This document shows, in pieces, positions 34,114 through 43,149 of a DNA stretch of 59,202 nt; the first letter of the stretch is position 1; each line of letters opens with the position of its first letter. Origin of the DNA: an uncultured Bacteroidota bacterium. GTDB taxonomy: Bacteria > Bacteroidota > Bacteroidia > Bacteroidales > VadinHA17. The position numbers were made by a program, and so were the translations under genes. The notes beneath the pieces are model-generated. The model saw nothing but the letters and a program-made list of their open reading frames with translations, did not search any database and was not told the origin of the DNA. The stretch is from positions 1 to 59,202 of the forward strand of contig CAIMVD010000167.1 of NCBI GenBank assembly GCA_903844815.1, written 5' to 3'.

Positions 34114-34950
34114 ATGAGCGAAAATATCTATAAGCCCTACCTGATGGAGATCGTAAACATCGTCGAAGAGACTCCTGACGTAAGGACATTCCGCTTAAAA
34201 TTCAAAAACAACGAAGAAGCTGAGAAATTCTCGTTTAAGGCTGGCCAGTTTGGTGAATATTCTGTTTTTGGTGAAGGAGAATCAACATTCTGTGTGGCCT
34301 CTTCACCCACCCGCAAAGGATACATCGAATGTACTTTCCGAAAAGCAGGCCGTGTAACAAATTCACTTGCTAACCTCGAGATAGGAGACACAGTTGGCTT
34401 CAGGGGGCCTTACGGAAACACTTTCCCGATAGAAGAGTGGGAAGGAAAAAACCTGCTCTACATAGCAGGTGGTATTGCCCTCCCTCCAATGCGTTGCGTG
34501 ATATGGAATACTATTGACCTTCGCGAAAAATATAAGGATATAACTATCGTTTACGGCGCCCGTACAGTCAGCGACCTTGTTTATAAGGATGAACTTAAAG
34601 AATGGGAAGACCGGCCCGATATTAAGCTTATAACGACAGTAGACCCCGGAGGGCAGACACCCGAATGGAGAGGAGAAATTGGCTTTGTCCCGATGGTACT
34701 GGAAAAGGTTGCCCCTTCATCGGATAATACAGTGGCTATTCTCTGCGGCCCTCCCGTAATGATAAAATTCACAATGCCTGTGCTTAAAAAGCTGGGGTTC
34801 AAGGATAAAGACATTTATACAACCCTTGAGAACAGGATGAAATGCGGTTTTGGAAAATGCGGCCGGTGCAATGTGGGCAAGGTATTCGTCTGTAAGGATG
34901 GTCCCGTGTTCAGCTACGAACAGATCCTGGAGCTTCCCGAAGAGTATTAA
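34114..34950 (+). CDS. flxA: FAD/NAD(P)-binding oxidoreductase subunit with C-terminal 2Fe-2S site (FlxA-like)
   Basis: The 278-residue protein is a ferredoxin-NADP reductase type module: FAD-binding barrel (about 5-100, with RVTNSLANLEIGD and GFRGPYGNTFPI), a pyridine-nucleotide domain (about 110-220, LLYIAGGIALPPMRCV, CGPPVMIKF) and a C-terminal cysteine set CGFGKCGRCNVG...VC that binds 2Fe-2S as in dihydroorotate dehydrogenase B. This is the NADH entry point of the complex. It is the last gene of the cluster, so the whole set is hdrC-hdrB-hdrA-flxD-flxC-flxB-flxA. The ECF sigma gene follows after 62 bases with no clear terminator between. Confidence 0.88.
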   Translation: MSENIYKPYLMEIVNIVEETPDVRTFRLKFKNNEEAEKFSFKAGQFGEYSVFGEGESTFCVASSPTRKGYIECTFRKAGRVTNSLANLEIGDTVGFRGPYGNTFPIEEWEGKNLLYIAGGIALPPMRCVIWNTIDLREKYKDITIVYGARTVSDLVYKDELKEWEDRPDIKLITTVDPGGQTPEWRGEIGFVPMVLEKVAPSSDNTVAILCGPPVMIKFTMPVLKKLGFKDKDIYTTLENRMKCGFGKCGRCNVGKVFVCKDGPVFSYEQILELPEEY

Positions 34951-35012
34951 TATTTATCCCACGAAAAATAAACTCATTCGTTTTGTAACCGGTTCCTGCT
35001 TTTACTCGTCAA

Positions 35013-35597
35013 ATGACAAGTATGGAGTATAAGGGCGACATAACGTACATTGAACAGGTGCTTGCAGGCAATTTGAATGCTTACAGCCATCTGGTCGACA
35101 GACATAAGGACAGGGCTTTTAACCTTGCATTAAGAATCTGCGGAAACACTGAGGAAGCCGAAGAGATAACCCAGGATTCGTTTTTAAAAGCCTTCCGGTC
35201 GCTCAGCAGCTTTAAAATGAAAAGCAGCTTTTCCACATGGCTTTACAGAATAGTATATAACTCATCAATCTCAAACGTAAGAGGCAGGAAGAACAGGGTT
35301 CTTTCGCTCGAGGATTTCCCTGCAGATGCCACAGATTTTATTGGTTACGATGCTGATGAAGAGGAGGCAGATGAAGAATATCGTAAATCCCTTGTTAATT
35401 TCGCACTTCAGAAACTGACCGAAGAGGAAAGGGCCCTGATAACACTTTTCTATTATGATGAGCTGAGCCCCGATGAGATTGCAGATGTTACCGGGATAAA
35501 CAAAACAAATCTTAAAGTCAAACTATTCCGCTCCCGGCGCAAAATGCAGGAGATAATTGAAAAAGCCGAAAAGAAAAATCCAGTGTATCATGAATAA
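35013..35597 (+). CDS. ECF-type RNA polymerase sigma factor
   Basis: The 194-residue protein has sigma region 2 (about 20-90: HLVDRHKDRAFNLALRICG, EITQDSFLKAF, SSFSTWLYRIVYN) and region 4 (about 130-185: LTEEERALITLFYYDELSPDEIADVTGINKTNL), with an acidic linker between (DADEEEADEEY). It should direct RNA polymerase to a small set of promoters when released from its anti-sigma. The start at 35013 (MTSMEYKG) could also be ATG 35022. The stop overlaps the partner gene by 8 bases, the typical layout of a sigma/anti-sigma pair. Confidence 0.92.
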   Translation: MTSMEYKGDITYIEQVLAGNLNAYSHLVDRHKDRAFNLALRICGNTEEAEEITQDSFLKAFRSLSSFKMKSSFSTWLYRIVYNSSISNVRGRKNRVLSLEDFPADATDFIGYDADEEEADEEYRKSLVNFALQKLTEEERALITLFYYDELSPDEIADVTGINKTNLKVKLFRSRRKMQEIIEKAEKKNPVYHE

Positions 35598-36006
35598 CCA
35601 GATGAATAAGGAATCTGATCCGCTCAGAAGGTTTCTGGGACCGGATAAAATTGAAAAAGCACCTGCAGGTTTTACTGCAAAAGTGATGGAAAGCATAAGG
35701 ATGGAAGCGGCTCCTGCAATTCGAAAAGGATCCTTTCAGAGGATAAGCACTATTCCTTTAATATCGTTGATGGTTACGGTTTCACTTATTATCATTACCT
35801 TACTGAGTCCTGCCCGGAAGAACGACATCTATGTCCGATTAATTACCGATAGTTTCAGTAAAATTAAAACCTCGCTGCCTGTGGTTGACCTGAATTCAAT
35901 ATTCAATTTTAATCTCCCTGAAGTGCTGATATGGGTTATTGCAGGATTGTTTATTCTGACAATTTTCGACCGGGCCCTGCATGGATTTTTCCAGAAAGCG
36001 AAATAA
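35590..36006 (+). CDS. Putative membrane anti-sigma factor partner of the ECF sigma
   Basis: From ATG 35590 the product is 138 residues: a short cytoplasmic head (about 1-45, with PLRRFLGPDKIEKAPAGFTAKVMESI, a pattern common before the membrane segment in Bacteroidota anti-sigma proteins), a first membrane helix (IPLISLMVTVSLIIITLL), a periplasmic loop of about 35 residues and a second helix (VLIWVIAGLFILTIF). No zinc-binding HxxxCxxC is present. The frame opens at 35557 but that start lies well inside the sigma gene. Assignment rests on gene pairing and topology. Confidence 0.65.
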   Translation: MNNQMNKESDPLRRFLGPDKIEKAPAGFTAKVMESIRMEAAPAIRKGSFQRISTIPLISLMVTVSLIIITLLSPARKNDIYVRLITDSFSKIKTSLPVVDLNSIFNFNLPEVLIWVIAGLFILTIFDRALHGFFQKAK

Positions 36007-36014
36007 ACATAGAT

Positions 36015-36053
36015 AATTCAAAGTGACTGGTTCGCTTCAACGCACTTTGAATT
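36015..36053. terminator. Perfect 11-bp inverted repeat at the convergent ends of the anti-sigma and clpS genes
   Basis: AATTCAAAGTG (36015-36025) and CACTTTGAATT (36043-36053) pair perfectly around a 17-base loop. The right part lies within the clpS coding end. It may stop both transcripts, though T-runs are weak. Confidence 0.45.
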
Positions 36054-36305
36054 CAACCCTTTAAGATTGAGCGATCTGCTCATGGCATTAAGCACCTCGG
36101 GAAGTCCTCTTTTTATCTCACAACTCCCCTTAAAATGAACAATCATCGCACATTGTTCAGCCTGAACCGGATCGTGTCCGCAAACCTCAACAAGCGACTT
36201 AATCACATGTTCAAATGTGTTTACATCATCGTTATAGAGGATCAGGCATCCTGGTTTCTTGCTGCTCTTAAGCTGGTCGTCGTTATGCAGGGGACTCTCT
36301 TTCAC
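36018..36305 (-). CDS. clpS: ATP-dependent Clp protease adaptor ClpS
   Basis: The 95-residue adaptor delivers N-degron substrates to ClpAP/ClpCP. The core is typical: LILYNDDVNTFEHVIKSLV (about 21-39) forms the N-end residue pocket, and QAEQCAMIVHFKG contains the conserved H in VHxKG. The start is GTG at 36305 because there is no downstream Met before the core; it overlaps the stop of the SPOR gene (GTGA), so translation may be coupled. A C-terminal NLKGLNSKCVEANQSL is a short tail. Confidence 0.92.
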   Translation of the reverse strand: MKESPLHNDDQLKSSKKPGCLILYNDDVNTFEHVIKSLVEVCGHDPVQAEQCAMIVHFKGSCEIKRGLPEVLNAMSRSLNLKGLNSKCVEANQSL

Positions 36306-38248
36306 TTTTCAAAAAGTTGTTTTGCCGTTTCAACTGGTATCTCTTTAGAACCCAGGAATGCGACTACCCGGGCTTCGCGATAACCATTCTTTATTAACAG
36401 GTCGGAATACTCCGATGCGCTCTCAAAAGTAATAAATTTCCCGATCAGATATGCACAACTTCCATTCTCAAATGTCTGAATGTCGACTCCCCTGTTTCCG
36501 GCTACTTTTTTCATTCCGTCAACAGCATCCTCTTTCAGAGGCTTTTGAGCCTTTACAACCTCAACTCTGAACGAAAGGGTTGGAGGAATCGTATCCATGG
36601 CTGGTTTCTGATTTCCGGTTGCCTCCGTAACGCTTATAAAGGGTTTTCTGCCCCACTCCTTCTCCATCGCGGCAGCCTTATCGGATGGAATTTTCTTATT
36701 ATCCGAAAGGGGGACTACGAATGCATCGGCGAATCCTTTTGCCCTAACCGATACGAGGGCCTTGTTTGCATCGGCCAGTTTCCGGAACATTCCGGCATAA
36801 TAAATGGTCTTGTCGGTCCCTTCTATTCTGAATCCATATACAGGAGCCAGCCCTTTGAAGAAGGATGGTTTTACGGGATTCCTGAAAACGGCTATCTGTA
36901 TCCTGTAAATGAGACCTGAGGTCATAGCAGGATCGATGGTTATCTTTGCATCAGGGTCCCACCAGTTCTTTCCATCGTAAGTATATTTCATCCTGAATTC
37001 CGTCTCGGCAGGCTTTTTAGAAGCCTGTCCCTGCTCAGGACCCGGCATTACCTCGAAAAGGGAAAAAAGCTCAACGGGAGGTGCTGCAACACGATTATTA
37101 ACGACTGGAGAGGCAGTGGCCGCCTCTTTTGGTTTTTCCGGCAATGGGGCGGCAACAGGCACAACCGGTGAAACGGGCGGATTGACTACTGCCGAATCTT
37201 TTACCTTTTCCTGTACCGGAGCAGCAACGGCTACTCCCAATGCTGATGGCTGATTGGCTGTTGTTTTTTCCACAGGCTTTTCCTGACCGGAAACAGAGAC
37301 AGCTTTCGCGTCGGCGAATTTCTGATCAGCTGCGGATTGGTAAGAAGCTTCCAGCTTTTCATTTTCCTCTATCTTTTTTATAACCCCTGACTTCTGAGAT
37401 TCTGATAGTTTATCAATTTCCTTCCTCTGTGTTGCTGTCAGGTCATGAAGGGAATCAGCAAGAAACTGAAATTCCATTCCCTGATCAATAAGTTTTTCGT
37501 AACTCAGGTTTTTGTCCTGTACAGGAATAACAGCGGCTGGCGGAACGACAGGTTCTGCAGCGGCTTCCGTTACAATTGCAGCTGCAGGGATTACGGCAGC
37601 TGCTGTAACTTCCGTAACGGATCCGGTTTTGTTTTCAGGCTTCGCCGCAGGAACTGTTTCCTTTTGACTCTTTTCTGATGTGGTTGCAGGTACCGTTTCC
37701 TTTTGTGTCTTTTCTGAAGAGGTCATGGGAACCGTTACCTTTTCTGTCTTATCTGATATTATTACAGGAACCTCTTTTATCTCCCCTTTCCCTTCCTTGC
37801 ATTGTTTAATTAACTCTTCAACGCCTTTTCCCCTTGAGGCTTTTTTACCTGCTTCTCCTGTATAAAGATTATATGATTTTATTGCCGCACTGTATTTACC
37901 CGACATCTGCTCAGCCCTGCCCAGGTAGAAGCGCGCATCCTCAGGTAAAGGTTTTACGACAGTAGCTGTCTGAAGTGCCTGTTCCATCCACTTAAGCGCT
38001 TCGGAAGGCGATCTCTTCAGCTCCACCAGACACGCCCCGCAGTAATATTTATAAAGGGGATCTTTTGTATAGATCTTTAAAAGTTCGCTGAATCCCATAT
38101 AAGCCTGCTCATAATTGCCTTTTGAAAAAGCATCTTGAGAAGACTGACGTGTTGGCCTCTGCTGATTATCCTGTGAAAAAAGGCAACTTCCGGCTGAACT
38201 TACCGAGAACATCAGCAAAAACATTAATGCACGCCGTTTTATTTTCAT
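36302..38248 (-). CDS. Secreted TPR and SPOR-domain protein with repetitive Pro/Ala/Val linker
   Basis: From ATG 38248 the protein is 648 residues; the longer frame to 38320 adds 24 residues before the signal peptide (MKIKRRALMFLLMFSVSSAG). After the signal come TPR-like helices (about 30-135), then a long low-complexity region with three 13-residue repeats of the SEKTQKETVPATT type, more Pro/Val-rich linkers, and C-terminal SPOR-like repeats (about 450-540 and 575-645; IYRIQIAVFRNP, RVEVVKAQKPL, YLIGKFITFESASEYSDLL). SPOR domains bind denuded septal glycan. A periplasmic division or envelope scaffold is likely. It is translated into the start of clpS by a 4-base overlap. Confidence 0.78.
   Translation of the reverse strand: MKIKRRALMFLLMFSVSSAGSCLFSQDNQQRPTRQSSQDAFSKGNYEQAYMGFSELLKIYTKDPLYKYYCGACLVELKRSPSEALKWMEQALQTATVVKPLPEDARFYLGRAEQMSGKYSAAIKSYNLYTGEAGKKASRGKGVEELIKQCKEGKGEIKEVPVIISDKTEKVTVPMTSSEKTQKETVPATTSEKSQKETVPAAKPENKTGSVTEVTAAAVIPAAAIVTEAAAEPVVPPAAVIPVQDKNLSYEKLIDQGMEFQFLADSLHDLTATQRKEIDKLSESQKSGVIKKIEENEKLEASYQSAADQKFADAKAVSVSGQEKPVEKTTANQPSALGVAVAAPVQEKVKDSAVVNPPVSPVVPVAAPLPEKPKEAATASPVVNNRVAAPPVELFSLFEVMPGPEQGQASKKPAETEFRMKYTYDGKNWWDPDAKITIDPAMTSGLIYRIQIAVFRNPVKPSFFKGLAPVYGFRIEGTDKTIYYAGMFRKLADANKALVSVRAKGFADAFVVPLSDNKKIPSDKAAAMEKEWGRKPFISVTEATGNQKPAMDTIPPTLSFRVEVVKAQKPLKEDAVDGMKKVAGNRGVDIQTFENGSCAYLIGKFITFESASEYSDLLIKNGYREARVVAFLGSKEIPVETAKQLFEK
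37649..37765. repeat. In-frame 39-bp tandem repeat (three units) in the SPOR protein gene
   Basis: Three units with the shared core ACTGTTTCCTTTT / ACCGTTTCCTTTT / ACCGTTACCTTTT follow each other at 39-base spacing, giving 13-residue repeats. Such arrays can change copy number by slippage or recombination. Confidence 0.7.
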
Positions 38249-38351
38249 AATTTTATTTTTTACTGTCATATAAATAACTACAATCCTGCTGATTAATTGT
38301 TTGACTTTTCGACAGAACAAACACTGACTGTTTAAAACAATTGAACAATTC

Positions 38352-38384
38352 TTTGCTGATTACAGTTCAAACTTCGTAAATTTA
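38352..38384 (+). promoter_or_regulatory. Putative promoter of the bcp-recA genes
   Basis: TTTG at 38352-38355 and TAAATTTA at 38377-38384 are separated by 21 bases, close to the Bacteroidota -33/-7 arrangement; the last base of the -7 element differs from consensus. The bcp start codon lies 26 bases downstream. Confidence 0.4.
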
Positions 38385-38409
38385 CCCATAATAACAAAAT
38401 AAATAAACC

Positions 38410-38874
38410 ATGATGCAATTGACTGAAGGCAATAACGCTCCATATTTTGAGGGCATCGATCAGAATGGCAACACTGTAAAATTAAGCGATTTTACCGGAA
38501 AAAAAGTGATACTCTACTTTTATCCTAAGGACAATACATCAGGATGCACTGCAGAAGCATGCAACCTGCGCGATAATTATGACGAACTCCTTCAAAAAGG
38601 GTTTGCCGTGGTTGGCGTTAGTCCCGACAGTGAAAAATCACATAAGGGATTTGCAGCAAAGTATACATTGCCGTTTCCTCTGATTGCCGACACTGAAAAA
38701 AAGATCCTCAACGATTATGGAGTATGGGGCGAAAAAAAGATGTACGGAAAAAGTTATATGGGGGTCATCAGGACTACTTTTACAATCGACGAAAAAGGGA
38801 TCATTGAAAAGATAATCACAAAGGTAGATACAGCCGGGCACACGGAACAGATTTTTAGTTTGTATAATCAGTAA
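38410..38874 (+). CDS. bcp: Thioredoxin-dependent thiol peroxidase (peroxiredoxin, Bcp/PrxQ type)
   Basis: The 154-residue cytoplasmic enzyme reduces hydrogen peroxide and organic hydroperoxides. The thioredoxin fold shows [20 protein letters not shown], with peroxidatic C46 and resolving C51 five residues later, as in E. coli Bcp (C45/C50). An invariant arginine lies in [10 protein letters not shown]. Two ATGs stand in tandem (38410, 38413). recA begins 10 bases after its stop, so the two are probably one transcript; pairing a peroxide scavenger with recA is seen in many Bacteroidota by my recollection, not shown here. Confidence 0.93.
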   Translation: MMQLTEGNNAPYFEGIDQNGNTVKLSDFTGKKVILYFYPKDNTSGCTAEACNLRDNYDELLQKGFAVVGVSPDSEKSHKGFAAKYTLPFPLIADTEKKILNDYGVWGEKKMYGKSYMGVIRTTFTIDEKGIIEKIITKVDTAGHTEQIFSLYNQ

Positions 38875-38884
38875 AACAATTAAT

Positions 38885-39892
38885 ATGGCCATTGAAAGAA
38901 AAGAAATCAACAAAGAAAAGCTTAAGGCTCTTGAAGTTACACTGGGTAAAATCGAAAAGGATTTTGGCAAGGGAACAATAATGAAACTGGGCGACCACGC
39001 TATTGAAAACGTACAGATCATCTCTACCGGTTCAATCGGGCTGGATGCCGCACTCGGCATTGGCGGACTTCCGCGCGGCAGAGTCATCGAAATATACGGC
39101 CCGGAAGCATCAGGAAAGACCACACTGGCAATTCACGCCATTGCCGAAGCCCAGAAAAACGGCGGTATTGCCGCAATAATAGATGCTGAACATACCTTCG
39201 ACCGTAACTATGCCGAAAAACTTGGCGTTGATGTCGAAAACCTTCTTATTTCCCAACCCGACAACGGAGAACAAGCCCTGGAAATTACTGACAACCTTAT
39301 CCGTTCAGGGGCAATAGATATTATAGTTATTGACTCTGTCGCTGCTCTTACACCAAAGGCGGAGATAGAAGGCGAGATGGGCGATTCGAAAATGGGGCTT
39401 CAGGCAAGGCTCATGTCGCAGGCCCTCAGGAAACTTACTGCCAACATAAATAAAACAAACACCTCCTGTGTTTTCATAAACCAGCTCAGGGATAAGATAG
39501 GCGTCATGTTCGGAAACCCGGAAACTACTACAGGTGGAAATGCACTTAAATTCTATGCTTCCGTAAGGCTCGATATCCGAAGGACCAGTCAGCTGAAGGA
39601 TGGCGAGGAAATCATAGGAAGCCGCACAAGGGTTAAAATAGTGAAGAATAAACTCGCTCCTCCATTCAGAAAAGCCGATTTCGACATCCTTTACGGTGAA
39701 GGCATTTCCCAGTTGGGAGAGATAGTCGACCTCGGAGTCGATTTTGAAATCATCAAGAAAAGCGGATCCTGGTTCAGCTACGGCGATACAAAACTCGGTC
39801 AGGGCCGCGACACGGTAAAACAGATTCTGCGCGACAACCCGGAACTATACGATGAACTTAAAAATAAAATTTCCGAAGCACTTAAAAAGTAA
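38885..39892 (+). CDS. recA: Recombinase RecA
   Basis: The 335-residue recombinase promotes strand exchange and triggers SOS. Walker [10 protein letters not shown] (72-80), Walker [11 protein letters not shown], the DNA-binding loop 1 [24 protein letters not shown] region and loop 2 [18 protein letters not shown] are all intact. The C-terminal tail is short (ends NKISEALKK) compared with E. coli's acidic tail. The usual DAEHAFD motif reads DAEHTFD. The S9 peptidase starts 1 base after the stop. Confidence 0.98.
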   Translation: MAIERKEINKEKLKALEVTLGKIEKDFGKGTIMKLGDHAIENVQIISTGSIGLDAALGIGGLPRGRVIEIYGPEASGKTTLAIHAIAEAQKNGGIAAIIDAEHTFDRNYAEKLGVDVENLLISQPDNGEQALEITDNLIRSGAIDIIVIDSVAALTPKAEIEGEMGDSKMGLQARLMSQALRKLTANINKTNTSCVFINQLRDKIGVMFGNPETTTGGNALKFYASVRLDIRRTSQLKDGEEIIGSRTRVKIVKNKLAPPFRKADFDILYGEGISQLGEIVDLGVDFEIIKKSGSWFSYGDTKLGQGRDTVKQILRDNPELYDELKNKISEALKK

Positions 39893-39893
39893 A

Positions 39894-41978
39894 ATGAAAC
39901 TATTTCGCTTAAACATGAAAAGAGTCCTTATTCCTGTTCTCTTTTCATTTTTGCTGCTGCCTTCGGCATGCAAGCAGCAGGCACCGGCTGATGCCGGCCA
40001 GCAATCACCTGAGATCAATAACCAGCTGACTGCCGAAGAGAAAGCAGGTGGTGTAATGACCCCGGAGATAATGTGGAAATTCGGAAGACTTGGTTCTTTT
40101 GCTCTATCTCCCGACGGATCAACAGTACTGTTTACAGTTACGGATATTGATCTTCAGAGTGAAACAAGGAATACTAATATCTTTAAGATGCCTGCCCAGG
40201 GAGGCGAAAAGGTACAGCTGACAAATTCAGGAGGAAGCTCTCCTCAGTGGATTACCGATGGAAAATCGATTGCCTATACAAGCAAAGGCGTCCTTTTTAC
40301 AATGAACGCCGATGGTTCCGGTCAAAAAGAAGTTACCGGATTAGGTGAATTTGAGTCGTTCAGTATTTCGCCAAAGGGAAACAATATTTATTTTACGAGA
40401 AGGGTGAAACTCGATCAGACGGCTAATGAGAAACATAATCTTCCGAAAGCTAAGGTAAGGATAATCAACGACCTGATGTACCGCCACTGGAATTACTGGA
40501 GCGATTATTCATACAGCCACATTTTTGTTGCAGGCTTTAACGGAAGCGCCGTTTCAGAAGCAAAGGATATTATGGACAAACAAAGGTATGAATCTCCTCT
40601 GGCTCCTTATTTTGATGAGGCTGAAATCAGCTGGAGCCCCGACGGGAACTCAATTGCCTTTACGACTAAAAGGCTTTCCGGCAAAGAAGACGCGGTGAGC
40701 ACTAATTCCGATATCTGGCTCTATTCTCTTGAAACAGGCAGGGAAATAAATATTACTGCCGGAAACATGGGGTATGACAGATTACCGGTCTTTTCACCCG
40801 ATGGTTCAAAAATAGCATATCAGAGCATGGAAAGAGATGGTTATGAATCCGATCTTGACAGGCTCTTTGTTTATGACATAAAAGATGGCACAAGGACGTG
40901 GATATCAAAAGGATGGCTCTTTGATGCATCTAATATTGCCTGGGCTGATAATCAGGCAGTATACTTTGCCTCTTCCCACATGGGCACCTCGCAGATTTTC
41001 AAGACTGACCTTTCTGGTAAAGAAGTTTCACAGGTTACCCGGGGAGTGCATAATCTCGGCCCGTTCAATCTGAAATCAGGTGTTCTTGTTTCCCAGCTGG
41101 CTTCCATGTCGTCAGCTCCGGAACTTACAGCCATTGACCTCAATACCGGGACAGTTAAGCAGACTACCTCCATCAATAAGCCTATCTATGAGAGCATTAA
41201 GATGGGAAAGGTTGAAGAAAAACATATTACGACCAGGGATAAGCAGGACCTTCAGATGTGGGTAATTTATCCTCCTGACTTTGATTCCGCAAAAAAATAC
41301 CCGGCTCTTCTTTTCTGCGAAGGCGGTCCGCAGTCGGCGCTTGATCAGTTCTGGTCGTACAGGTGGAATATGCAGATGATGGCTGCAAAAGGCTATATTG
41401 TGTTTGCACCAAACCGTCGCGGCGTTTCAGGGTTTGGACAGGCATGGAAAGAACAGATCTCAGGCGATTATGGCGGGAAAAACATCCAGGATTATCTTGA
41501 CGCAACCGACGCAATGGCTAAGGAATCGTATGTCGATGCAAACAGACTTGGTGCCGTTGGCGCAAGTTACGGTGGCTATTCGGTTTTCTACCTTGCAGGG
41601 GTTCATAATGGCAGATTCAAGGCCCTCGTTTCGCATTGCGGTGTTTTTAATTTCGAAAGTGAATATGGTTCTACCGAGGAACTATGGTTCAATAATAAAG
41701 ATTACGGCGGACCATACTGGAAAAACCTGCCAAGCTATAAGTTCTCCCCTCATCTTATGGTAGATAAGTGGACTACGCCAATCCTCATAATCACCGGAGC
41801 AAACGATTTCAGGATCCCTTATACCCAGAGTCTTGAGGCTTTCAATGCTGCCCGGCTCAAGGGAGTACCCAGCAGGCTGCTCTTCTTCGAAGATGAATCC
41901 CACTGGGTTCAGAAACCTCAGAACTCGGTTATCTGGCAACGGGAATATTTCGAATGGCTTGATACTTATCTCAAATAA
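39894..41978 (+). CDS. S9-family prolyl oligopeptidase-like lipoprotein (acyl-aminoacyl peptidase type)
   Basis: From ATG 39894 (or 39915) the protein is about 694 residues with a lipoprotein signal (FLLLPSAC). A beta-propeller of WD40-like/PD40 repeats (about 55-430; for example FSPDGSKIAYQS, SWSPDGNSIAFTT) precedes the alpha/beta hydrolase domain with nucleophile GASYGGY, acid in ITGANDFRIPY and histidine in DESHWV. The triad is complete, so an envelope-bound exo- or endopeptidase acting on short peptides is expected. The longer frame beginning at 39852 lies inside recA and is rejected. The end is followed by a palindromic repeat facing miaA. Confidence 0.92.
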   Translation: MKLFRLNMKRVLIPVLFSFLLLPSACKQQAPADAGQQSPEINNQLTAEEKAGGVMTPEIMWKFGRLGSFALSPDGSTVLFTVTDIDLQSETRNTNIFKMPAQGGEKVQLTNSGGSSPQWITDGKSIAYTSKGVLFTMNADGSGQKEVTGLGEFESFSISPKGNNIYFTRRVKLDQTANEKHNLPKAKVRIINDLMYRHWNYWSDYSYSHIFVAGFNGSAVSEAKDIMDKQRYESPLAPYFDEAEISWSPDGNSIAFTTKRLSGKEDAVSTNSDIWLYSLETGREINITAGNMGYDRLPVFSPDGSKIAYQSMERDGYESDLDRLFVYDIKDGTRTWISKGWLFDASNIAWADNQAVYFASSHMGTSQIFKTDLSGKEVSQVTRGVHNLGPFNLKSGVLVSQLASMSSAPELTAIDLNTGTVKQTTSINKPIYESIKMGKVEEKHITTRDKQDLQMWVIYPPDFDSAKKYPALLFCEGGPQSALDQFWSYRWNMQMMAAKGYIVFAPNRRGVSGFGQAWKEQISGDYGGKNIQDYLDATDAMAKESYVDANRLGAVGASYGGYSVFYLAGVHNGRFKALVSHCGVFNFESEYGSTEELWFNNKDYGGPYWKNLPSYKFSPHLMVDKWTTPILIITGANDFRIPYTQSLEAFNAARLKGVPSRLLFFEDESHWVQKPQNSVIWQREYFEWLDTYLK

Positions 41979-42010
41979 CAAAATATAGGGGAAGCCAATA
42001 TAATACTTTA

Positions 42011-42123
42011 GCCCTCTCTGTGGCCCTCTCTGTGGCCCTCTGTGTTCCTCCGTGGAACTCTGTGTAAGTTCTTAATATTAGTTACACAGAGGTACACAGA
42101 GAAGACACAGAGATCCACAGAGA
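42011..42123. repeat. Dispersed inverted-repeat element C, copy 5, between convergent genes
   Basis: CCTCTCTGTGGCCC repeats twice, then GTTCCTCCGTGGAACTCTGT, a spacer GTAAGTTCTTAATATTAG and the mirror TTACACAGAGGTACACAGAG...GATCCACAGAG. It is the same subfamily as the core of 26591-26745. It lies between the S9 peptidase (+) and miaA (-) and could terminate both. Confidence 0.7.
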
Positions 42124-42126
42124 CTA

Positions 42127-43095
42127 CTAAATAACATTCCCGTGCATCAGTAAATCCATTACTAATTTGACTTTCAAATCCATCGGAAGTTCAGCATCAA
42201 TCCAGTTTATCTTCACTCCCCTCCTCTCCATTCCCCTGAACCATGTCATCTGACGTTTTGCGAACTGGTGAATGGCAATCTCAAGATCCCTCACCATTTC
42301 ATCATATGAGAGTATCCCTGTCAGAAAAAGAGTAATAAACTTATATTCAAGACCATAATAGATAAGCGTTTCCTTATCGACCCCGCTATTGAGTAGCTGC
42401 TTAACCTCGTCGATCATCCCCTCGTCAAGACGCTTCAGGAGGCGTTCCGTTATTCTCTTTCGCCGAAGGTTACGGTCGGGCAAGACGCCAACTACCAAAG
42501 GATTCAAATCCGGGAAACTATCTGGTTCTAAAGGCTGCTTCCGGGTGAATATTCCAATCTCAATAGCCCTAATAGCCCGTTTTTTTGTGTCAATGTCGCT
42601 TGTATTGTGAAGGTCCTTATAGTCCGATAGTATTCTTGTCAGTTCATCCATTGACTTATCTTCCAGCGAGGACCTCAGTTCCGGATCAGGAGGAACCTCC
42701 GGCATCCTGTAACCCGAAATTATACTGTCGACATACATGCCTGACCCGCCACAGACTACCGGAAAAACACGTCGCTCCTTCAATGCGCTGAAGACCTTTA
42801 TGAAGTCGCGCTGATATTCAAAAACATTATATTTATACCCCGGATCTGCAATATCAATAAGATGACAGGGTATAGCGATGCCATCAATAATATAATCATC
42901 GTAATCCTTTCCTGTTCCCAGGTTCATTCCCCTGTATACCTGCCTCGAGTCGGCACTTACTATCTCCCCCTTCAGCTCTTTTGCAACTGTGACCGCAAGG
43001 GAGGTCTTTCCCGAAGCAGTAGGCCCTGTAACAACCAGAATATCATGTCTTCTCTTTAAATCCACTGCTGAATTTTTATTGATGTAGTCAGGCAA
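42127..43095 (-). CDS. miaA: tRNA dimethylallyltransferase MiaA
   Basis: This enzyme adds an isopentenyl group to A37 of tRNAs that read UNN codons. It has the P-loop GPTASGKTSLA, the DSRQVYRGMNLGTGK segment that binds the anticodon loop, and HLIDIADPG and GGSGMYVDSII. The C-terminal helical part with RQMTWFRGM is normal. The first start in frame is a TTG at 43095 (322 residues); a GTG at 43065 would give 312 residues and is equally plausible by comparison with family length. Transcribed convergently with the S9 peptidase and divergently from the Yip1 gene. Confidence 0.95.
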   Translation of the reverse strand: MPDYINKNSAVDLKRRHDILVVTGPTASGKTSLAVTVAKELKGEIVSADSRQVYRGMNLGTGKDYDDYIIDGIAIPCHLIDIADPGYKYNVFEYQRDFIKVFSALKERRVFPVVCGGSGMYVDSIISGYRMPEVPPDPELRSSLEDKSMDELTRILSDYKDLHNTSDIDTKKRAIRAIEIGIFTRKQPLEPDSFPDLNPLVVGVLPDRNLRRKRITERLLKRLDEGMIDEVKQLLNSGVDKETLIYYGLEYKFITLFLTGILSYDEMVRDLEIAIHQFAKRQMTWFRGMERRGVKINWIDAELPMDLKVKLVMDLLMHGNVI

Positions 43096-43117
43096 GGCAA
43101 TATACCATAATTTTATT

Positions 43118-43125
43118 TAATTTTG
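43118..43125 (+). promoter_or_regulatory. Putative -7 promoter element of the Yip1-like/smpB genes
   Basis: TAATTTTG followed by C fits TAnnTTTG and sits 25 bases before ATG 43150. The same octamer is found before 27305 and before znuA. Confidence 0.4.
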
Positions 43126-43149
43126 CGGGGCATTAAAATAGCGGTTTAA

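Noticed and set aside
35557-35589. Earlier start for the anti-sigma gene
   Set aside because: It lies inside the sigma gene and adds basic residues with no conserved pattern; ATG 35590, overlapping the sigma stop, is the usual coupling arrangement.
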